DNA of 64,000 nt, taken from assembly GCA_963786945.1 (NCBI GenBank), contig CAWBAO010000003.1:248001-312000 (forward strand). Direction: 5' to 3'. This document shows positions 1 to 10,518 of the stretch, piece after piece; within the stretch, counting starts at the first letter, position 1; each line of letters starts with the position of its first letter. The notes beneath the pieces were generated by a model. The model saw nothing but the letters and a program-made list of their open reading frames with translations. It made no database searches and was not told where the DNA came from. The DNA comes from JADKCZ01 sp963786945 (GTDB lineage: Bacteria; Myxococcota; Myxococcia; Myxococcales; Anaeromyxobacteraceae). The position numbers and the translations under genes were made by a program.

Positions 1-392
1 AGCTCGGCGAGCGGGCCGAGGTCACGGTCACGCTGGCGGCCGATCGGACCCCGGTGGCGCTCGACGCGGCGCTGATGCGGCGGGTGCTGGTCAACCTGGC
101 GGACAACGCCATCCAGGCGGCCGGCCCGGCCCGGGCGCGCCTCCACCTGGGCGTGGCGCGGACCCGCACCCGGGCCGTCCTCACCGTGGCCGACGACGGC
201 CCCGGCGTGGAGCCGGCGCTCCGTCCGCGGGTCTTCGATCCCTACTTCACCACCAAGGGCGAGGGGACCGGCCTCGGCCTGGCCATCGTGAAGAAGATCG
301 TGCTCCAGCACGGCGGCGAGGTGGAGCTGGGGGAGCGGCCGGGGGGCGGCGCCTGCTTCACCATCTCGCTGCCGCTGGCACCCACCGGCTGA
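1..392 (+). CDS. Sensor histidine kinase, C-terminal fragment
   Basis: Only the 3' end of this gene is in the window; the frame is open back to base 3. It encodes the HATPase_c ATP-binding domain of a two-component histidine kinase: N box (NLADNAIQA), G1 box (DDGPGV), F box (FDPYFTTK) and G2 box (GTGLGLAIVKK), in the right order and spacing, followed by a short tail. The F box FDPYFTTK with KGEGTGLGLAIV is the NtrB/NtrY-like style, in which the kinase partners a sigma-54 response regulator. Such a regulator lies at 4145-5566, but three genes intervene, so pairing is only a guess. The sensor part, transmembrane segments and phospho-accepting His are outside the window. Confidence 0.9.
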   Translation, partial: LGERAEVTVTLAADRTPVALDAALMRRVLVNLADNAIQAAGPARARLHLGVARTRTRAVLTVADDGPGVEPALRPRVFDPYFTTKGEGTGLGLAIVKKIVLQHGGEVELGERPGGGACFTISLPLAPTG

Positions 393-411
393 CGCCGGCC
401 CGCGCCGGGGG

Positions 412-417
412 TAGCAT
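412..417 (+). promoter_or_regulatory. TAnnnT -10 element (TAGCAT), leaderless type
   Basis: TAGCAT ends 7 bases before the ATG at 425. A -10 hexamer at this distance would place transcription initiation at or next to the start codon. The same arrangement recurs before several other genes in this window. No clear -35 hexamer is visible. Confidence 0.45.
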
Positions 418-424
418 CGCCGCC

Positions 425-1195
425 ATGACCGCTCCCCTCGAAGGCTTCACCGCGCTGGTCACCGGCGCCTCGTCCGGCATCGGCCTGGCCTGCGCCGAGC
501 GCCTCGTCCAGGACGGCGCCACCGTGGTGGCGGTGGCCCGCCGCGCCGACCGGCTCGCCGACCTGGCCCGGAGGCTCGGCCCGCGGCTCCTGGCCGTCCC
601 GCTCGACATCACCGACCGCGCCGCGGTGACCCGCGCCTTCTCCGAGCCGCCCGAGCCGCTGCCGCCGCTCGACATCCTCGTCAACGCGGCCGGCATGGCC
701 CTCGGCCTGGAGCCGGCCCACCGGACCTCCATCGAGGACTGGGACCGCATGATCGAGACCAACTGCCGGGCGCTGGTCTTCGCCACCCGGCTGGCCCTGC
801 CCGGCATGGTGGCGCGCGGCCGCGGCCACATCGTCAACATCGGCTCGGTGGCCGGCAGCTACCCCTACCCCGGCGGCAACGTCTACGGCGCCACCAAGGC
901 CTTCGTCCGGCAGTTCTCCCTGGCCATCCGCTCCGACCTGCTGGGCACCCGGGTGCGGGTCACCAACGTCGAGCCGGGCATGTGCGACACCGAGTTCTCC
1001 ACGGTCCGCTTCGCCGGCGACAAGGGCAAGGCCGACCAGGTCTACGCCGGGATGACCCCGCTCAGCGCCGCCGACGTCGCCGACGTGGTGGCCTGGTGCG
1101 TGAGCCGGCCGGCCCACGTCAACGTCAACACCGTCGAGGTGATGCCGGTGCAGCAGGCCTTCGGCCCCTTCGCGGTGCACCGCACCACGGCCTGA
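425..1195 (+). CDS. SDR family NAD(P)-dependent oxidoreductase (YdfG-like)
   Basis: A 256-residue classical short-chain dehydrogenase/reductase. The cofactor-binding glycine motif TGASSGIG is at residues 13-20, NAAG at 87-90, the catalytic Ser near 141, and the Y-x3-K pair in YGATK at 154-158. The C-terminal stretch NVEPGMCDTEFS with a following FAGDKGKA segment resembles the YdfG group, which oxidises 3-hydroxy acids such as L-allo-threonine or 3-hydroxypropionate with NADP+. An Arg-Arg after the second strand (ARRADR) favours NADP(H). It is a single soluble cytoplasmic enzyme. The exact substrate cannot be read from sequence. Confidence 0.9.
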   Translation: MTAPLEGFTALVTGASSGIGLACAERLVQDGATVVAVARRADRLADLARRLGPRLLAVPLDITDRAAVTRAFSEPPEPLPPLDILVNAAGMALGLEPAHRTSIEDWDRMIETNCRALVFATRLALPGMVARGRGHIVNIGSVAGSYPYPGGNVYGATKAFVRQFSLAIRSDLLGTRVRVTNVEPGMCDTEFSTVRFAGDKGKADQVYAGMTPLSAADVADVVAWCVSRPAHVNVNTVEVMPVQQAFGPFAVHRTTA

Positions 1196-1209
1196 CCGTC
1201 GCCCGGGCG

Positions 1210-1215
1210 TATCAT
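1210..1215 (+). promoter_or_regulatory. TAnnnT -10 element (TATCAT) before EF-G paralogue
   Basis: TATCAT lies 16 bases upstream of the ATG at 1232, and a strong Shine-Dalgarno sequence (GGGGGAGG) sits in between. This would give a very short 5' leader instead of a leaderless message. No obvious -35 hexamer. Confidence 0.35.
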
Positions 1216-1231
1216 CGCCGGGGGAGGCGCC

Positions 1232-3301
1232 ATGGAGGGGCAGCCGGGAGGGACGGAGCGGGCGGCGGTGCGCAGGCTGCGGGCCATCCGCAACCTCGGG
1301 CTCATGGCCCACATCGACGCCGGCAAGACCACGGTCGGCGAGCGGCTGCTGTTCGTGGCCGGGCGCACCCACCACCTCGGCGAGGTCCACCAGGGCGACA
1401 CCGAGCTCGACTGGATGGAGCTGGAGCGGGAGCGGGGCATCACCATCACCGCCGCCGTCACCAGCCTGGCCTGGCGCGGCCACGACCTGCACCTGGTCGA
1501 CACGCCGGGCCACGTCGACTTCACCATCGAGGTGGAGCGGTGCCTGCGCGTCCTCGACGGCGCGGTGGCCATCTTCGACGCCGCGCACGGGGTGGAGCCG
1601 CAGAGCGAGACGGTCTGGCGGCAGGCCGACCGCTGGCGGGTGCCGCGGCTGGCCTTCGCCAACAAGATGGACCGGGTGGGCGCCGACTTCGAGGCCACCC
1701 TCCGCTCGCTGCGGACCCGCTTCCCCGGCCACGCCATCGCCCCGGTCCAGCGACCCGTGGGGGCCGCCGACTCCTTCGTGGGCCTCGAGGACCTGGTGGC
1801 GGGCCGCCGCGTCACCTTCACGGATCGTGACGACCCGCGGGCCTTCACGGTGGAGCAGGGGCTCTCGCCGGAGGGGGCGGCGGCGCGGCGGGCGCTGCTG
1901 GCGCTGCTGGCCGACCACGACGAGGCGGCCGCCGACGCGCTGCTGGCCGACCGCGAGCTCCCCCCCGCCGAGCTCTCGGCCGCCCTGCGGCGCGCCACCC
2001 TCACCGCGCGCTTCGTCCCGCTCCTCTGCGGCTCGGCCCTCCACAACCAGGGGATCCCGCAGCTGCTCGACGCCTGCTGCGACTGGCTCCCCTCGCCGCT
2101 CGACGTGGCCCCGCCCCCGGCCACCACCCCGGGTGGCGCGCCGGTGGCGCTCGGGCCGCCCGACGAGAGCGGCCCGCTGCTGGCGCTGGCCTTCAAGGTC
2201 TCCCTGCTCGACGAGCGGCGCCGCCACGTCTTCCTCCGCATCTACTCGGGCCGGCTCGAGGAGGGTGGCGAGGTCTGGAACGCCAGCCTCGGCAAGGCCG
2301 AGCGGGTGGCGCGCGTGCTCCAGCTCCACGCCGCCCACAAGACCCGCCTGGCCTCGGCGTCCGCCGGGCAGATCGTGGCGGTGCTGGGACTGAAGGAGGC
2401 GCGGACCGGCGACACCTTCTCGGATCGCGCCCACCCGGTGCTGCTGGAGCGGATCGGCGGCCAGCCCGCGGTGATCACCCAGGCCATCGAGCCCGCCGAG
2501 CAGCGCCAGCGCGAGCCGCTGCTGGAGGCGCTGGCCCGGATCGCCGACGAGGACCCGACCTTCCGGGCCGGCGAGGATCCCGGCACCGGGCAGCTGGTCA
2601 TCTCCGGCATGGGGGAGCTGCACCTCGAGATCGTGGTGGAGCGGCTCCGGCGGGAGTTCGGGCTCACGGTCCGGACCGGCCGCCCCCAGGTGCTGCTCCG
2701 CGAGACGCTGACCGTGGAGGCCAGCGGGGCGGGGCGGTTCGAGCGGACGCTCGACGGGGCGCCGGTCTTCGCCGCGGTGGCGGTCCGGCTCCGGCCGCTG
2801 GCCCGGGGCGAGGGGCTCCGCTTCGCGGTGGCCCCCGCCGCCGCGGCCGTCCTGGCGCCGCACGGCGAGGCGCTCGACTTCGCCGAGCAGGGATCGCGCG
2901 AGGCGGCCGAGGCCGGGGCCCTGGAGGGCCACCCGCTGCAGGACGTCGAGGTCACGCTCACCGAGGCCACCTGGCGCGAGGGGGCCTCGAAGCCCTTCGC
3001 CTTCAAGGTGGCGGCGGCCAGCGCGGTGCGCGAGGCGGCGGGGCGTGGCCAGCCGGTCCTGCTCGAGCCGGTGGCCCGGCTGGAGGTGGTGGTCCCGGAC
3101 ACCCAGCTGGGGGAGGCGCTCGGCGCCGTCGATCGCCGGCGCGGCACCATCCTCGAGGTGACCGACCGGGACGGGGTCAAGGTGATCACCGGCGAGGCGC
3201 CCATGCGGGGGCTCTTCGGCTTCGCCACCGAGCTCCGCTCCCTCACCCAGGGTCGGGCCCTCTTCACCTTGCGCCTCGACCGCTTCGACGTTACCCGGTG
3301 A
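1232..3301 (+). CDS. Elongation factor G-like translational GTPase
   Basis: A 689-residue translational GTPase of EF-G architecture and length. G1 is AHIDAGKTT (residues 26-34), switch I region RGITIT (68-73), G3 DTPGH (90-94) and G4 NKMD (144-147); domains II-V follow, with the C-terminal GEAPMRGLFGFATELRSLTQGR segment typical of domain V. The surroundings are not the str operon (no rpsL, rpsG or tuf), so this is probably a paralogue (EF-G2-like) and not the main fusA. Myxobacteria and other delta-like bacteria often carry several EF-G copies specialised for translocation, recycling or stress. SD GGGGGAGG precedes the ATG. Confidence 0.88.
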   Translation: MEGQPGGTERAAVRRLRAIRNLGLMAHIDAGKTTVGERLLFVAGRTHHLGEVHQGDTELDWMELERERGITITAAVTSLAWRGHDLHLVDTPGHVDFTIEVERCLRVLDGAVAIFDAAHGVEPQSETVWRQADRWRVPRLAFANKMDRVGADFEATLRSLRTRFPGHAIAPVQRPVGAADSFVGLEDLVAGRRVTFTDRDDPRAFTVEQGLSPEGAAARRALLALLADHDEAAADALLADRELPPAELSAALRRATLTARFVPLLCGSALHNQGIPQLLDACCDWLPSPLDVAPPPATTPGGAPVALGPPDESGPLLALAFKVSLLDERRRHVFLRIYSGRLEEGGEVWNASLGKAERVARVLQLHAAHKTRLASASAGQIVAVLGLKEARTGDTFSDRAHPVLLERIGGQPAVITQAIEPAEQRQREPLLEALARIADEDPTFRAGEDPGTGQLVISGMGELHLEIVVERLRREFGLTVRTGRPQVLLRETLTVEASGAGRFERTLDGAPVFAAVAVRLRPLARGEGLRFAVAPAAAAVLAPHGEALDFAEQGSREAAEAGALEGHPLQDVEVTLTEATWREGASKPFAFKVAAASAVREAAGRGQPVLLEPVARLEVVVPDTQLGEALGAVDRRRGTILEVTDRDGVKVITGEAPMRGLFGFATELRSLTQGRALFTLRLDRFDVTR

Positions 3302-3316
3302 GCGGAGGCCTTGCCC

Positions 3317-4102
3317 ATGCGCCCACTCACCCTCGCCGCCGTCGCCGCGCTGTCCCTCTCCCCCCTCGCCGTCCGCGCCGCGGACGCCGGGCCCAAGACC
3401 GAGATCACCTGGTACGGCCACGCCGCCTTCACCGTCAAGACGCCGGGCGGCACCGTCCTCGCCATCGACCCCTTCTTCGCCAACCCGAAGTCGCCCGACA
3501 AGCAGGCCGGCGCGACGCTGCCGAAGGTCGACTACGTCCTCGTCACCCACGGCCACGGCGACCACGTCGGCGACGCCGTGGCCATCGGGAAGCGGACCGG
3601 CGCCAAGCTCATCGCCAACTTCGACCTGTGCCGGGCGCTGGTGGCGGGCGGGTACCCCGAGGCGCAGGCCGGCATGGACTCCTGCGGGAACGTCGGCGGC
3701 GCCATCCAGGCCGGCGACGCCACCGTCATCATGGTCCCGGCCATCCACTCCTCGGGCATCGACGTCGAGAAGAACGGCGGCAACCCCGTGGGGTTCGTCA
3801 TCAAGGTGAAGGGCGGGCCGACCATCTACCACACCGGCGACACCGACGTGACCATGGACATGAAGCTCATCCCCGAGCGTTACGGCGCCGTGGACGTGAT
3901 GCTGGCCTGCATCGGCGGCCACTTCACCATGGACCCGAAGGGCGCCGCGCTGGCGGCCCGCTACGTCAAGGCCAAGGTGGTGGTGCCCATGCACTTCCAG
4001 ACCTTCCCGGTCATCCCCGGCTCGCCGGAGGAGCTGAAGGCCGCCTTGCCGGCCGGGATCAAGATGCGGGTGCTGGAGCCGGGCCAGGCCACCGCCTTCT
4101 AG
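3317..4102 (+). CDS. Secreted metallo-beta-lactamase-fold hydrolase (UPF0173-like)
   Basis: 261 residues. The ATG at 3317 is chosen over an in-frame TTG at 3311 because GGAGG at 3303-3307 is correctly spaced only for the ATG. Residues 1-21 form a Sec signal peptide (alanine-rich hydrophobic core ending VRA-AD), so the enzyme is periplasmic. The mature part begins ITWYGHAAF and carries the metal-binding THGHGDH motif (77-83), YHTGDTD and a late PMHF histidine, as in the UPF0173/UlaG-like branch of the metallo-beta-lactamase superfamily. Most relatives are cytoplasmic and of unknown substrate; the export signal is a difference. It starts 15 bases after the EF-G-like gene and may be co-transcribed with it. 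Confidence 0.85.
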   Translation: MRPLTLAAVAALSLSPLAVRAADAGPKTEITWYGHAAFTVKTPGGTVLAIDPFFANPKSPDKQAGATLPKVDYVLVTHGHGDHVGDAVAIGKRTGAKLIANFDLCRALVAGGYPEAQAGMDSCGNVGGAIQAGDATVIMVPAIHSSGIDVEKNGGNPVGFVIKVKGGPTIYHTGDTDVTMDMKLIPERYGAVDVMLACIGGHFTMDPKGAALAARYVKAKVVVPMHFQTFPVIPGSPEELKAALPAGIKMRVLEPGQATAF

Positions 4103-4131
4103 CGGCGGGAGGGGCCGCGCGACGCGCGGTG

Positions 4132-4137
4132 TATCAT
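4132..4137 (+). promoter_or_regulatory. TAnnnT -10 element (TATCAT), leaderless type
   Basis: TATCAT ends exactly 7 bases before the ATG at 4145, and no Shine-Dalgarno fits in the gap (CGCCGCC). The gap sequence is identical to the one before the gene at 425. Confidence 0.5.
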
Positions 4138-4144
4138 CGCCGCC

Positions 4145-5566
<1,422 letters not shown>

Positions 5567-5642
5567 GACGCGGGTCCCCGGCGGCCTGGCGAGCGGCCCC
5601 GGCGCCGGCCGCCGGTTGCGGGCCTCGCGGCGGCCCCCGGGG

Positions 5643-5648
5643 TAGCAT
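5643..5648 (+). promoter_or_regulatory. TAnnnT -10 element (TAGCAT), leaderless type
   Basis: TAGCAT ends 8 bases before the GTG start of glnE at 5657. The ATG overlapping this hexamer (5647) is out of frame with glnE. Confidence 0.42.
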
Positions 5649-5656
5649 GACCCCCG

Positions 5657-8600
5657 GTGTTCCCCTCCCACGCCATCCCCGGCCTGCCGCCCGCCGACCC
5701 GGTCGCGCCCGAGAGCGCCGAGCGGGTGGACCGGCTCCGCAAGCGCTGCGGCCCGCTGGCCGAGGAGGCGCTGGCCTGCTGCCGGCTCGCCCCCGACCCC
5801 GACCTGGCGCTGGCCGGCCTGGAGCGCTACCTCGACGGCGCCGGGGCGCTCCCGGCCGAGCGCGACCTGCTCGAGGCCCTCTCGCTCCTCTGCGGCGCCT
5901 CCTCGCTCGGCGCCGGCCTGCTGGCCCGCTGGCCCCACCTGCTGCGGCGCACCGCCCGCTCGCCCTGGCTGCTGCGGCCGCGCTCCGAGGCCTCCCTGCG
6001 CCGGCTGCTGGCCCGCGCCGCCCGGCGGCTCCCTCCCGGCGACGTCGACGCCTTCTACGCCCTGCTGCGCCGGCTGCGGGCCCGCGAGGTGCTGCGCATC
6101 ACCCTGCGCGACCTGCGCCGGGCCCGGATGATGGAGGTGGCGGGCGAGCTCTCGGCGCTGGCCATGGCCTGCGTGGACGCCGCCATCCGCTTCCACGACG
6201 CCCGCCTGCGGCTCCGGCACGGCCCGCCCGCCGGGCTGGAGGGGAGCGCGCCGGGGGCCGGCTTCTGCGCCCTGGCCATGGGGAAGCTGGGCGCGCGGGA
6301 GCTCAACTTCAGCTCGGACATCGACCTGATCTTCGTCTACGGGGTCGACGGCCAGACCACCGGCGAGAAGCCGACCACCCACTTCGCCTACTACGCACGG
6401 CTGGCGGAGCTGGTGACCGAGGCCATCTCCCGCTCCACCGAGGACGGCTTCGTCTTCCGCGTCGACCTCGACCTGCGGCCGGAGGGGCGCTCCGGCCCCA
6501 TCGTCAACAGCCTCCGCGCCGCCGAGCTCTACTACCAGTCCTTCGGCCGCAGCTGGGAGCGCAACGCCATGCTCAAGGCCCGCGCCGGCGCGGGCGACGA
6601 GGCGGTGGGCGAGGAGCTGCTCCGGGCGCTCGAGCCCTTCATCTGGCGGGCCAGCCTCGACCTCGAGGTGGTGGGAGAGATCCAGGCCATGAAGGCGCGC
6701 ATCGACGCCCGCGCCGGCGCCGAGGGCGCGGCCGACCTCAAGCTCGGCAAGGGCGGCATCCGCGAGGGCGAGTTCTTCGTCTCGGCGCTGCAGCTGCTCC
6801 ACGGCGGCAAGCCGGGCGCCAAGGCGCTGCGGGAGCGGAGCGTGCTGGCGGCGCTGGACCGGCTGCTCTTCGCCGGGGTGGTCCCATCGCGCGACCGCGA
6901 CGCCCTCTCCGACGCCTACCTCTACCTGCGCCGCTGCGAGCACCGCGTCCAGATGGTGGAGGGGGCCCAGACCCAGCGGCTCCCGCCCCCCGGAGAGCGG
7001 CTCCCGCTGGCCCGCGCCATGGGCCACGCCACCGTCGAGGAGTTCGAGGCCACGCTCTCGTCCCACCGCGAGAAGGTGGCGGCGCTCTTCGCCGGGCTGC
7101 TGGGCACGGCGGGCGAGCGGGCCGCCCCGCTCGACCCCGAGCTGGCGCTGCTGGCCGACCAGGAGGTGGAGCCGGAGCGCCGGCGCGAGCTGGCCACCCG
7201 GCGCGGCCTGCAGGATCCCGACCGCGCCATCGCCTCCATCGACGCCATGGCCCGGAGGGCCACCCCCTTCTCGCGCATGGGCGACCCGGCGGTGGCGGTG
7301 GGGCTGCTCTCCGACGCGCTGGAGACCCCGGATCCCGACCAGGCGCTCAGCCACCTCTCCGACTTCGCCCTGGCGCTCCGCGATCCGGCCCGCTACTTCA
7401 AGCTGCTGGGCGAGCGGCGCCGCGCCACCCGCCTCCTGCTCTCGCTCTTCGGCACCTCGGACTTCCTCTCCAAGCGCTTCCTGCGCCACCCCGAGCTGAT
7501 CGACGCCCTGCTGCACGCCGACGAGGTGGAGCTGGAGAAGCCGGCCGAGGCCTTCGCGCGGGAGCTGGACGAGCGGCTCCGCCTCGCCGGGGGCGAGGGG
7601 CTCGACGACCGGCTGGAGCGGCGCCTGGGCGAGCTGCGCCGCTACAAGGACGAGGAGATCCTCCGCATCGCGCTCCACGACATCGCCGGCTCGGTCGACC
7701 TCCCCAGCGTGGCCCGCCAGCTCACCAACCTCGCCGAGGCCCTGCTGGTGCGGTGCCTGGCCCTGGCCGAGGAGGAGGCCGAGGCCAAGGGCCACCAGCC
7801 GCCCGGGCGGCTCTGCGTCATCGGCATGGGAAAGCTGGGGGGGCGCGAGCTCGGCTACCACTCGGATCTCGACCTCATCTTCCTCTACCCTGGCGGCGTC
7901 GAGCCCGGCTTCGAGCGCTACCCGCGGCTGGCGCAGCGCTTCATGGCCTTCCTGCAGATGCCCCTGCGGGAGGGCCGGCTCTACCAGATCGACACGCGCC
8001 TGCGCCCCAGCGGCAACCAGGGGGCGCTGGTGATCGGCGCCGACGCCTTCGCCCGCTACCACGTCGGGGAGGCGGTGCCGCTCGGCGGCGCGGGCGAGGC
8101 GCCCGGCCACGTCCGCTCGCAGCTCTGGGAACGCCAGGCCCTCCTGCGTGCCCGCTTCGTGGGCGGAGACGAGGCGCTGTGGCGGCGGGTCGAGGCCGAG
8201 GTGATCATCCCGGTGGCCTACGGGGTCCGGACCGACCGGGCCGCGCTGGCCGCCGACATCCGCCGCATGCGGGAGCGGATGGAGAGCGAGCTGGGACGCG
8301 AGGCGACGCGCGGCCGCAACCCCAAGACCGGCCTCGGCGGCCTGGTCGACGTGGAGTTCGCCGCCCAGTTCCTCCAGCTGGCGCACGGCCACGACCATCC
8401 CTCGATCCGCACCAGCACCACGCCGGTGGCGCTGGACCGGCTGCGCCAGGCCGGCCTGCTCCGCCAGGCCGACTACGAGCCGCTGGCCGCCGGCTACGCC
8501 TTCCTGCGGCGGGTGGAGCTGCGGCTGCGGATCGTCCACGACTACGGCGTCGACCACCTGCCCGAGAGCGGCCCGGCGCTCCACCAGCTGGCGCGCCGGC

Positions 8601-8698
8601 TCGGCTACTTCGGCGAGGCGCCCGGCGACCGGTTCATCGCCGAGTACACGCGGATGACCCGCGCGGTCCGCGAGGCCTTCGACCGGGTGGTCCAGTAG
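5657..8698 (+). CDS. glnE: Bifunctional glutamine synthetase adenylyltransferase/adenylyl-removing enzyme
   Basis: 1013 residues, slightly longer than E. coli GlnE (946). Two nucleotidyltransferase domains are visible. The N-terminal adenylyl-removing domain has MGKLGARELNFSSDIDLIF near 208-226; the C-terminal adenylyltransferase domain has MGKLGGRELGYHSDLDLIF near 724-742. Each is followed by a helical GlnD/PII-uridylyltransferase-like bundle, and the end carries LGGLVDVEF, the usual second conserved block. The enzyme adds AMP to, or removes it from, glutamine synthetase in response to PII and glutamine. GTG is taken as start because the frame is closed to earlier ATGs and a -10 hexamer lies 8 bases upstream. 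It sits next to an NtrC-type regulator, which fits nitrogen control. Confidence 0.95.
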   Translation: MFPSHAIPGLPPADPVAPESAERVDRLRKRCGPLAEEALACCRLAPDPDLALAGLERYLDGAGALPAERDLLEALSLLCGASSLGAGLLARWPHLLRRTARSPWLLRPRSEASLRRLLARAARRLPPGDVDAFYALLRRLRAREVLRITLRDLRRARMMEVAGELSALAMACVDAAIRFHDARLRLRHGPPAGLEGSAPGAGFCALAMGKLGARELNFSSDIDLIFVYGVDGQTTGEKPTTHFAYYARLAELVTEAISRSTEDGFVFRVDLDLRPEGRSGPIVNSLRAAELYYQSFGRSWERNAMLKARAGAGDEAVGEELLRALEPFIWRASLDLEVVGEIQAMKARIDARAGAEGAADLKLGKGGIREGEFFVSALQLLHGGKPGAKALRERSVLAALDRLLFAGVVPSRDRDALSDAYLYLRRCEHRVQMVEGAQTQRLPPPGERLPLARAMGHATVEEFEATLSSHREKVAALFAGLLGTAGERAAPLDPELALLADQEVEPERRRELATRRGLQDPDRAIASIDAMARRATPFSRMGDPAVAVGLLSDALETPDPDQALSHLSDFALALRDPARYFKLLGERRRATRLLLSLFGTSDFLSKRFLRHPELIDALLHADEVELEKPAEAFARELDERLRLAGGEGLDDRLERRLGELRRYKDEEILRIALHDIAGSVDLPSVARQLTNLAEALLVRCLALAEEEAEAKGHQPPGRLCVIGMGKLGGRELGYHSDLDLIFLYPGGVEPGFERYPRLAQRFMAFLQMPLREGRLYQIDTRLRPSGNQGALVIGADAFARYHVGEAVPLGGAGEAPGHVRSQLWERQALLRARFVGGDEALWRRVEAEVIIPVAYGVRTDRAALAADIRRMRERMESELGREATRGRNPKTGLGGLVDVEFAAQFLQLAHGHDHPSIRTSTTPVALDRLRQAGLLRQADYEPLAAGYAFLRRVELRLRIVHDYGVDHLPESGPALHQLARRLGYFGEAPGDRFIAEYTRMTRAVREAFDRVVQ

Positions 8699-8708
8699 CG
8701 CCGCCCGG

Positions 8709-8728
8709 CCCCGGCGGGCCGCCCGGGG
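8709..8728. terminator. GC-rich hairpin after glnE
   Basis: CCCCGG (8709-8714) pairs with CCGGGG (8723-8728) across an 8-base loop, 11 bases after the glnE stop. There is no U-tract, so termination is uncertain. Confidence 0.3.
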
Positions 8729-8760
8729 CATGGTCCTCACCCCCGGGACGCGGTCCGGTC

Positions 8761-8766
8761 TAGAAT
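8761..8766 (+). promoter_or_regulatory. TAnnnT -10 element (TAGAAT) before the patatin gene
   Basis: TAGAAT lies 41 bases before the GTG at 8808, giving an expected leader of about 35 bases. The GTG nearest the hexamer (8773) is out of frame with the gene. Confidence 0.35.
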
Positions 8767-8807
8767 GACGCCGTGCGTCCAGGACCCCAGCCGCCGCCGG
8801 CCGCCGC

Positions 8808-10253
8808 GTGATCTCCCTGCCCCCCGACGACGTGGTGGACGGCTGGAAGGCCCGCTCCCGCCCGCTGGAGGAGGCGGAGCAGGCGCTGGTCCGGGCGGTG
8901 GTCAGCCGCTCGCCGTGGCTCGCGGAGCCGGCCGAGCACGCGCTCCGCTACGCCTTCAACCTGGCGCGCCTCACCCTCATCCGCCTGCCGGACGGCACCG
9001 ACCTCGACGTGTCGGGCTTCCTGGCCCCGTTCCGCGACGAGGTGCAGCCGCTGGCGACCTCGCTCCTCGCCGAGCCGGAGGTGATCGATCACGCGGCGGT
9101 GGCCGGGCTGGTGCCGATGCTCGAGCCGCGCGCCCGGGCCTGGCGCCGCAGGCTGCTGGTGGCGTTCCAGGGCCGGCTCCCCGCCGAGACGCTGGACCGG
9201 GAGTGCTGCGAGAAGGCCCTGCTGCTGGTCTGCGGCGGGGGCGGCGGCGTGGCCTGGTCCTACCTGGGGGCCTTCGACCTGCTGGAGCAGTTCGGCCTGA
9301 CGCCGCGGCTCATCGCCGGCACCAGCATGGGCGCGGCGCTGGGCCTCTTCCGGGCCCACGCGCTCCGCTGGAACGCCGAGCAGGTGACCACGGTGGTGAG
9401 GGGGCTCTCCTTCCGGACCCTCTTCCGCTTCCTGCGGGCCGAGTCGCGCTACGGCCTCCCGGCCGCCATGCGGCTCTACCTGCGCTCGGCCATCGTCCAG
9501 CACCTGCAAGGGCCGGGCGGCCTGCCACCGACGCTCTCCGAGCTGCCCATCCCCATGGTGGTGGCCTGCGCCGGCCTGCGCACCGGCGCGCTGCCGCGGG
9601 AGCCCGAGTACTACGAGCACCTGCTCGACCCGCGCGACGGGGAGCTGCTCGAGCCGCTCTCCAAGCGGCTGCCCGCCGACCTGCTCAAGGTGGTGGGGGA
9701 GCTGATGGCGCAGCGCGACCGGTTCGCGCGGCTCTACCTGGGGGCCGACGACGGGACGGCGGACTTCGACGCCATCGACGCGGTCGGCTTCTCCTCCGCC
9801 CTCCCCGGGGTCATCCACTACGACGTGCTGCGCGAGGATCCGCGCATGCACGCGCTGCTCGACGAGCTCTTCCAGCGCCGCGACCTCTTCCGGCTCGTCG
9901 ACGGCGGGCTGGTCGACAACCTGCCGGCCCGGCCGATCTGGGGGCTGGCGCAGGCCGGCGCCATCGGCACGCGAAACACCTTCGTCCTCGGGCTGGAGGG
10001 GTTCGGTCCCAAGCTCTCCCAGCCGCTCTGGTACGGGCTGGAGCAGATCGCGGCGCAGAACGTGGCGAGGAGCAAGCCCTTCGTCAACGTGCTGCGGAGC
10101 TACCAGCGCGTGCTCTCGCCGCTCGACGTGGTGCCGGGCCCGGCGGCGCTCAGGAGGGCGGTGCAGTCGGGGCGCACCGAGCTGCTGCCCGACATGGCGC
10201 TGGTGGCCCGGCTCTGCCGGCCGTTTCCGGCACCCGCGTGGCATGGAACGTGA
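8808..10253 (+). CDS. Patatin-like phospholipase family protein
   Basis: 481 residues. An N-terminal region of about 140 residues without a recognised domain precedes a patatin fold. The oxyanion glycine stretch GGGGGVAWSYLGA is near 143-155, the nucleophile elbow GTSMG near 171-175 (Ser nucleophile), and the second catalytic residue is Asp in DGGLVDN near 365. The expected activity is Ser-Asp dyad hydrolysis of acyl esters in phospholipids or other lipids. There is no signal peptide, so it is probably cytoplasmic or peripheral at the inner membrane. The start is GTG; an ATG at 8765 opens a different, spurious frame. Confidence 0.9.
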   Translation: MISLPPDDVVDGWKARSRPLEEAEQALVRAVVSRSPWLAEPAEHALRYAFNLARLTLIRLPDGTDLDVSGFLAPFRDEVQPLATSLLAEPEVIDHAAVAGLVPMLEPRARAWRRRLLVAFQGRLPAETLDRECCEKALLLVCGGGGGVAWSYLGAFDLLEQFGLTPRLIAGTSMGAALGLFRAHALRWNAEQVTTVVRGLSFRTLFRFLRAESRYGLPAAMRLYLRSAIVQHLQGPGGLPPTLSELPIPMVVACAGLRTGALPREPEYYEHLLDPRDGELLEPLSKRLPADLLKVVGELMAQRDRFARLYLGADDGTADFDAIDAVGFSSALPGVIHYDVLREDPRMHALLDELFQRRDLFRLVDGGLVDNLPARPIWGLAQAGAIGTRNTFVLGLEGFGPKLSQPLWYGLEQIAAQNVARSKPFVNVLRSYQRVLSPLDVVPGPAALRRAVQSGRTELLPDMALVARLCRPFPAPAWHGT

Positions 10254-10377
10254 CGCGCCCGCGGCCCGGCCCCATCCGTCAGCCCCAAACGGGTGTGTCG
10301 GAACTTCAAGCCACGCAGGATTAGAGCCTTCCGGACGAAGGTTCTCCATCCCATAGGGCCACCGAGAGTCAAACCGA

Positions 10378-10407
10378 TTGACCTGTCATGGCCGTTTCGG
10401 ATAGATT
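10378..10407 (+). promoter_or_regulatory. Candidate sigma-70 promoter upstream of the Fic-fold gene
   Basis: TTGACC (10378-10383), 18-base spacer, TAGATT (10402-10407). It sits in a locally AT-richer stretch (about 10330-10460) of the 265-base gap between the patatin and Fic genes. The expected leader is about 105 bases. Apart from this the gap shows nothing recognisable. Confidence 0.4.
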
Positions 10408-10518
10408 CCCGACCCCTTGCGGCAAGATCAGTAAAACCGCAAATATTTCGATAGCTTGCGCCGCATGCCGGGATGGCATCGTCTCCTGGATCCGGCCGCG
10501 GCCTGAGGTGTGGACAGA